From Streptomyces sp. H39-S7 (GTDB lineage: Bacteria; Actinomycetota; Actinomycetes; Streptomycetales; Streptomycetaceae), in the NCBI RefSeq assembly GCF_027158205.1, contig NZ_JAPVLU010000037.1:31946-95945 (forward strand): a stretch of 64,000 nucleotides of DNA, read 5' to 3'. A program made the position numbers and the translations under genes. The notes beneath the pieces are model-generated. The model did not search any database and was not told where the DNA came from. It saw only the letters and a program-made list of their open reading frames with translations. Shown piece by piece: positions 59,887 through 64,000 of the stretch (its first letter is position 1; every line of letters begins with the position of its first letter).

Positions 59887-60288
59887 TCAGGGCCGGGCGG
59901 CGAGGGCCTCGACCTCGAACAGCACGTCGGGCGCGGCCAGGCTCGCGACACCGATGAGGGTCTGCGTGGGCGGACGCACCCCCCAGTTCTCCCGTACGAC
60001 CCTGCCGATCGGCCCGAGCTTGCTCACCTCATGGTTCACCACGTACGTCCTGAGCTGGACGACGTGGCTGAGGTCGAGTCCATGGGCGGCCAGGGCGACG
60101 CCGATGTTGCGGAACGTCTGCCGCACCTGCTCGGTGAAGTCGGCCGAGACGACAGCGCCGTCACGGCCCGATCCGTACTGACCCGCGACGAAGACCAGTT
60201 CCGTGCCCGCGGGGACGGTGGCGGTGTGGCTGTAGCCGAACGGGACGGGGTCGTGCAGACCGTCCGGATTGACGATGGCGTGTGCCAT
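59887..60288 (-). CDS. RidA family protein
   Basis: The 133-residue protein has the RidA/YjgF blocks YSHTATVPAGTELVFVAGQYG, VRQTFRNIGVALAAHG, the conserved Arg in VVQLRTYVV and FEVEALAA at the end (first block quoted in part). Family members hydrolyse reactive enamine/imine intermediates or related compounds; many have unknown substrates. The ATG at 60288 has GAGG upstream. It diverges from the WYL regulator, and a perfect dyad lies between, so repression by that protein is likely. Confidence 0.92.
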   Translation of the reverse strand: MAHAIVNPDGLHDPVPFGYSHTATVPAGTELVFVAGQYGSGRDGAVVSADFTEQVRQTFRNIGVALAAHGLDLSHVVQLRTYVVNHEVSKLGPIGRVVRENWGVRPPTQTLIGVASLAAPDVLFEVEALAARP

Positions 60289-60366
60289 GCGGGTCACCTC
60301 TCGTGTGCGATCAAGCTGCGTCGTACCTGCGTCGTACCTGTCTCGTGCTGAAGCCTCCCAACGAAT

Positions 60367-60385
60367 CACGACATCATGTGTCGTG
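60367..60385. promoter_or_regulatory. Perfect operator dyad between ridA-like and WYL genes
   Basis: CACGACA-TCATG-TGTCGTG is a perfect 7+5+7 inverted repeat. It ends 20 bases before the WYL regulator's ATG and overlaps the -35 region expected for the TACTGT box at 60394-60399. It is probably the regulator's own operator and controls both directions. Confidence 0.65.
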
Positions 60386-60405
60386 TATTTCAGTACTGTT
60401 TTCGT

Positions 60406-61380
60406 ATGCGTGCCGATCGGTTGGTCTCCCTGGTGCTGCTGCTGCGGCAGCACGGCCGGCTGTCCGCGGCCACACTCGCCCGCGAGCTGGAGGTGTCCAC
60501 CCGTACCGTGCTTCGCGACATCGACGCGCTGTCCGCGTCCGGTGTCCCGGTCTACGCCGAACGCGGTCGGCACGGCGGGTTCGCGCTGCTGCCCGGTTTC
60601 CGGGCCGAGCTCACCGGGCTCAACCACGACGAGGCACTTGCCCTGCTGGTCGCCGGATCGCGGCGCGGTGCGCAGGCGTTCGGCCTCGGCTCGGCGCTCG
60701 CCTCCGCCATGCGCAAGGTGGTCGACGCGCTGCCCGCGAGCTACCGGGCCACCGCGGCCGGAGCGGCTCAGCGCTTGCTCATCGACCCGGAGACCGACCT
60801 CCTCGCGCGCCGGCTGGTCGCCGAGGAGGTGCCCGACACCGTGGTCGGCGAGATCCGGCGCGCGGTGTTCGCCGGACACAGGCTGCGCATCCGCTACGCC
60901 GCGGTGGACCAGGACCCGGCGTGGCGCACGGTGGATCCGATCGGCCTGGTCACGGCGCGCGAGCAGGGCTACCTGCTGGCCACCAGGTCCGGCGCGGACC
61001 GTACCTACCGGCTGTCCCGGATCGTGGCCGCCGAGGAACTCGACGAGCCGGCACAGCGGCCGGAGCGCGTCGATCTGGACCGGGCCTGGCAGGAACGCAG
61101 CAGGCGGTTCCGGACCGGCGGCGACCAGGTCACCGCGCTGGTACGGGTGGACCCGGCGCGGCGGCAGGAGCTGGTGGGCACCGCGCTGGCCGTCCACACG
61201 GAGGAAGCCGACGCGGACGGCCGGCTGCGGCTGGAAGTCTCCTTCCAGGATCCGCGACACGCCGAATGGGCGCTGTGGCAGCTCGCCACGAGCGCGGAGG
61301 CCCTGGCCCCGCAGTGGTTGCGCGACTCCCTGCACGACCGCGCCGCGGCCATCGCCACCTGCTACGGAACGTCATCCTGA
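60406..61380 (+). CDS. YafY-type HTH/WYL domain transcriptional regulator
   Basis: The 324-residue protein has a DeoR-like winged helix (LVLLLRQHGRLSAATLARELE, STRTVLRDIDALSASGVPVYAERGRHGGFAL, quoted in part). A WYL domain (RIRYAAVDQDPAWRTVDPIGLV, YRLSRIVAAEEL) and WCX-like C-terminal region follow. WYL domains sense small ligands or nucleic acids. The ATG at 60406 is 6 bases after TACTGT, so the transcript may be leaderless; the in-frame ATG at 60376 lies inside the operator dyad and is less likely. It probably regulates the divergent ridA-like gene. Confidence 0.92.
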   Translation: MRADRLVSLVLLLRQHGRLSAATLARELEVSTRTVLRDIDALSASGVPVYAERGRHGGFALLPGFRAELTGLNHDEALALLVAGSRRGAQAFGLGSALASAMRKVVDALPASYRATAAGAAQRLLIDPETDLLARRLVAEEVPDTVVGEIRRAVFAGHRLRIRYAAVDQDPAWRTVDPIGLVTAREQGYLLATRSGADRTYRLSRIVAAEELDEPAQRPERVDLDRAWQERSRRFRTGGDQVTALVRVDPARRQELVGTALAVHTEEADADGRLRLEVSFQDPRHAEWALWQLATSAEALAPQWLRDSLHDRAAAIATCYGTSS

Positions 61381-61417
61381 GAGTCGTCGCCCGGTGCGAG
61401 CCCCCCGGGCAACGGGG

Positions 61418-61453
61418 CGGGTACCGCCGGGTCGCATGACCCGGCGGTACCCG
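61418..61453. terminator. Bidirectional terminator
   Basis: A perfect 16-bp stem with a GCAT loop lies between the convergent WYL regulator and ABC permease genes. Confidence 0.85.
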
Positions 61454-61482
61454 TATGCGAGGGCCCGGCGCCCGCCGTTCGG

Positions 61483-62478
61483 TCAGGCGACGCGGCTGAT
61501 GCGGCGGACGGCGAGGTAGAGCAGCAGGGCGGCCAGCGCGACGAAGATGCCCGTCTCGATGCCCTGGAAGGCCCAGAAGCGGTCACCGGGCTGGTAGCGC
61601 TGCCAGTTGTAGGCGTCGCGCCCCAGACCCATCTGGTTCAGGCACGCGTCGGCGTCGGGCATCCCCGGAGCCGCCTTGGTCCCGACCGGTGGGCACCCCG
61701 TCTGGCTGCCGCTCAGGACGAGCTTGCCGGCGGCGTCACGCACGCCCATGGACGAGACCCAGTTGCTCAGGCTCGGGTTCGGCTGCAGGTTGCCGGTGAC
61801 CGCGTAGACGAGCTCGCGGGGAGCCATGTAGTGGATGCGGGCCAGCAGTTCGATGCCGAGGCGGACCACGAGGAACCCGCCGAGGGTGACCGCCATGGCG
61901 GGCATCACCTTGCGCCAGACGGTACCGGCGAAGATGCCCAGGGCCACCGCGAACAGGGTGTAGCCGATGGGTGCGATGCCCTGCACGTCGAAGATGATGT
62001 AGGTGAACCGTCCGTTGCCCATGGCGGCCAGCGGCTCGGCCCACCAGGAGACGCCCAGCGCGTACACGACCGCGAGCAGCGTCGTGGCGGCGCCGATCAG
62101 ACCGAACTTCGCGAGGGCCCAGTGCCGGCGGCTGACACTCTGCGTCCACACGAACCGGTGGGTGCCGTGCTCCACCTCGCGGGCGATCAGCGGGGCACCG
62201 AAGAACAGCCCGACCAGGAGCGGCAGCATCACGAACAGCACGCTGACGAACGGCATGGCGGTGAACTGGTTGGAGAACTGCGTGCTCAGTTTCTGGCAGT
62301 CGTTGTTCGACACGAGCTCGGCCGAACCCAGCTTGGACAGGCAGTCGGCCAGTCCGGAGCTGTCCATGGCGTGGTGCATCCGCAGGCCGGTGGGGACCAG
62401 GAGGGCGGCGAGCAGGGCGAGTGCTATCGCGGTGAACAGGGCCTGCTTGCGGTGCTGGCGCCAGGTGAGCCAGATCAT
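61483..62478 (-). CDS. ABC transporter permease of the GntR-linked system
   Basis: The 331-residue membrane protein begins MIWLTWRQHRKQALFTAIA, then has an extracytoplasmic segment of about 65 residues with two cysteines (LADCLSK, NNDCQKL). Several helices and a second extracytoplasmic segment with two cysteines (TGCPPVG, DACLNQM) follow. It is the ABC-2-like permease type found with YtrA-GntR regulators in actinobacteria. It overlaps the ATPase gene as ATGA. Export of an unknown compound or an envelope-stress role is inferred. Confidence 0.88.
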   Translation of the reverse strand: MIWLTWRQHRKQALFTAIALALLAALLVPTGLRMHHAMDSSGLADCLSKLGSAELVSNNDCQKLSTQFSNQFTAMPFVSVLFVMLPLLVGLFFGAPLIAREVEHGTHRFVWTQSVSRRHWALAKFGLIGAATTLLAVVYALGVSWWAEPLAAMGNGRFTYIIFDVQGIAPIGYTLFAVALGIFAGTVWRKVMPAMAVTLGGFLVVRLGIELLARIHYMAPRELVYAVTGNLQPNPSLSNWVSSMGVRDAAGKLVLSGSQTGCPPVGTKAAPGMPDADACLNQMGLGRDAYNWQRYQPGDRFWAFQGIETGIFVALAALLLYLAVRRISRVA

Positions 62479-63389
62479 GCGGTCACATCCATCGAGGTAC
62501 GGGCCGGGCGTGCGGCGGCGCTGAGGTAGGCCAGGACGAGGTCTTCGAGGGTCACCTCGTGCTCGGACCACGCGAGGTCGTCCAGCGGACGGCCCTGGGT
62601 GCGCACGAGCAGGGTGGACTGCCGGTCGGTGTGGCTGGAGCGGATGGCCTTCGCCCCGCCGGGGACCGCGTCGCCGCCGGTGCGCGGGCCGACCCAGGTC
62701 CGGTGCTCGGCGAGCAGGTCCTCGACGGAGCCGGCCAGTTGGACCTGCGCGGTCTGCAGCACGATCAGGTAGTCGCAGGTGCGTTCCAGGTCGGTCAGCA
62801 GGTGCGAGGAGAGCAGGACGGTGGTGTCGGTCTCGCCGACGGCGCCCATCAGCGTCTGCATGAACTCATGGCGCGCCAGCGGGTCCAGAGCGGCGATGGG
62901 TTCGTCGAGGAGCAGCAGCCGGGGTCGTTTGGCGAGCGCCAGGGCCAGGGCGACCTGGGCGCGCTGGCCGCCGGACAGTTCGCCGACCGGCTTGTTCGAC
63001 GGGAGGTCGAGCTGGGCGAACCGGTCGCGGGCGAGGGCGGCGTCCCAACGGCGGTTGAGTTTGCCGCCCAGGGTGATCAGGTCGGTGGTGGTGAAGTCCG
63101 CATAGAGCGGAGTGTCCTGGGCGACGAATCCGATGTCGGCCAACACCGAGGTGTTGTCGCGTGGGTCCTGCCCGAACACCCGCACCTGGCCCGCATCCGG
63201 TTGCAGCAGGCCGACGGCCAGGTGCAGCAGGGTGGACTTGCCCGCCCCGTTCGGCCCGACCAGCGCGGCGATCCGCCCGGCCGGCAGCTCCAGTGAGCAG
63301 TCACGCAGCGCCCAGGTGCGCCCGTAGCGCTTGCCCAGGGCGTCAGTTTCCAACGCCGTGTCCGTCATGTGTGCTCCCACTTCGCTCAT
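62475..63389 (-). CDS. ABC transporter ATP-binding protein
   Basis: The 304-residue ATPase has Walker A LVGPNGAGKSTLL, Q-loop GFVAQDTPLYADF, signature LSGGQRAQVALAL and Walker B RLLLLDEPIAALDP. The last 70 residues form the accessory C-terminal domain common in YtrB/EcsA-like exporters. It is coupled to both neighbours. The ATG at 63389 overlaps the GntR stop; an ATG seven codons later is an alternative. Confidence 0.93.
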   Translation of the reverse strand: MSEVGAHMTDTALETDALGKRYGRTWALRDCSLELPAGRIAALVGPNGAGKSTLLHLAVGLLQPDAGQVRVFGQDPRDNTSVLADIGFVAQDTPLYADFTTTDLITLGGKLNRRWDAALARDRFAQLDLPSNKPVGELSGGQRAQVALALALAKRPRLLLLDEPIAALDPLARHEFMQTLMGAVGETDTTVLLSSHLLTDLERTCDYLIVLQTAQVQLAGSVEDLLAEHRTWVGPRTGGDAVPGGAKAIRSSHTDRQSTLLVRTQGRPLDDLAWSEHEVTLEDLVLAYLSAAARPARTSMDVTA

Positions 63390-63790
63390 GAGATGTCCTT
63401 GGTGGCCGGGTCGTCGAGGGTGGCCCGCATGGTGGTGTCGACCAGGGCGGCGATGTCTTCGCGCGGCAGACCGGCGGCCTGCGCCTTGCGCAGCCAGGTC
63501 ACCAGGTCCTCGCGCAGGTCGGCCTGGTTGACCAGCGACGGTCCCGCCAGCGTGCGCACGATGAAGGTGCCCACTCCGGGCCGGCCCTCCGCCAGACCTT
63601 CGATCTCCAGTTCCCGATAGGCCTTCAGGACCGTGTTCGGGTTGATCGCCAGCGACTGGGCCACCGAGCGCACCTTGGGCAGCTGGTCTCCCGGCTCCAG
63701 CAGTCCGACCCGCAGTGACTGCTTGACCTGGAGTACCAGCTGCATGTAGGTGGCCACCCGAGAGCGGCCGTCGAGCACGAACTCGATCAC
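63386..63790 (-). CDS. GntR family regulator, YtrA subfamily
   Basis: The 134-residue protein has the short YtrA layout: winged HTH (YMQLVLQVKQSLRVGLLEPGDQLP, SVAQSLAINPNTVLKAYRELE, first quoted in part) with only a brief C-terminal helix pair. YtrA-type regulators normally repress the ABC transporter operon of which they are the first gene, as here. The GTG at 63790 has AGGAG 7 bases upstream. It is likely autoregulated through the dyad just upstream. The remaining bases to 64000 hold no supported gene. Confidence 0.94.
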   Translation of the reverse strand: MIEFVLDGRSRVATYMQLVLQVKQSLRVGLLEPGDQLPKVRSVAQSLAINPNTVLKAYRELEIEGLAEGRPGVGTFIVRTLAGPSLVNQADLREDLVTWLRKAQAAGLPREDIAALVDTTMRATLDDPATKDIS

Positions 63791-63804
63791 CAGTGTTCTC
63801 CTAT

Positions 63805-63824
63805 TGTCCTACGACAGTAAGACA
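63805..63824. promoter_or_regulatory. Probable GntR/YtrA operator
   Basis: TGTCCTA-N6-TAAGACA (6 of 7 arm positions match) lies 15 bases upstream of the GntR start codon and overlaps its leader or promoter. Position and symmetry fit autorepression. Confidence 0.55.
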
Positions 63825-64000
63825 GGATCCTCAGGGGCCCTCGTGCTGTCAAGCAACAACCGCCTTTGCGATGCAAGGCCGCGAAGTTAACAGGCCGACG
63901 GCCCTGTCAAGGCTCTGTGGCTGGAGTTGACGGTTCGACAGCTACGGAAACGGGGCCTCTGGTAGAGGCAAGGAAGTCGACCAAGACGTTCCTGCTTCGA

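Noticed and set aside
60376..60405. Earlier ATG for the WYL regulator
   Set aside because: It lies inside the operator dyad and lacks a ribosome binding site; the ATG at 60406 starts the normal MRADRLVSLVLLLRQHG sequence.

Overview
The window is very GC-rich DNA with strongly GC-biased third codon positions, many GTG and TTG starts, ATGA/GTGA-coupled genes and perfect GC hairpins between convergent genes. The protein families (MmyB-like HTH regulators, GH19 chitinase, MsnO8-type luciferases, DUF1059, DUF2087, YtrA-type GntR) point to a chromosome of Streptomyces or a close relative. No rRNA, tRNA, IS element, prophage or CRISPR array was seen. The species cannot be told from the sequence alone.

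Layout. 1-9.6 kb: the 3' part of an HTH regulator, an MFS pump, and a three-gene flavin monooxygenase operon preceded by a 40-residue leader peptide ending in two cysteines. Then come a quinone-oxidoreductase-like enzyme, a GNAT, a tyrosine-phosphatase-like protein and a DinB protein whose stop codons lie in one shared hairpin. 9.6-20.6 kb: a TetR regulator divergent from a second-copy-like ClpX, a methyltransferase, and two OmpR-type two-component systems set among secreted proteins (a lipoprotein, a CAP-domain protein, a Thr/Pro-rich anchored protein). 20.6-26 kb: a regulator/FMN-reductase divergent pair, a small HTH protein, and a solitary cas3 of the type I-G (formerly I-U) kind with an altered Walker A motif. 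26-31.5 kb: a four-gene operon for a secreted metallophosphatase, a PhoX-like protein, an MFS transporter and a beta-propeller protein. 31.5-34.5 kb: small hypotheticals, mepB and a frameshifted ArsR-type remnant.

34.5-39.8 kb is the least familiar part. On the minus strand, a PaaA-like ferritin-fold diiron protein, a haem-oxygenase-like diiron protein, a Leu/Val-type amino acid dehydrogenase and a YdjA-like nitroreductase form an apparent operon. A hotdog thioesterase, a divergent TetR and a LuxR-type regulator with a degenerate receiver domain sit just upstream. I infer a small oxidative pathway acting on an amino acid or its 2-oxo acid, but the product is unknown.

40-51 kb: a secreted GH19 chitinase with a DasR-box-like promoter, a 2'-5' RNA ligase family protein, a possible cysteine-rich peptide, and a seven-gene coupled operon. 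That operon encodes a complete branched-chain-type (Liv) ABC importer fused by overlapping codons to an alpha/beta hydrolase and a secreted PHB-depolymerase-type esterase. A GH16-fold protein and a DUF2087 protein follow. 51-64 kb: an MFS transporter, small membrane proteins with a FabR-like TetR, a choline-to-betaine type operon (aldehyde dehydrogenase, APC permease, GMC oxidoreductase), RidA divergent from a WYL regulator, and a GntR-ABC transporter operon running in from the right edge.
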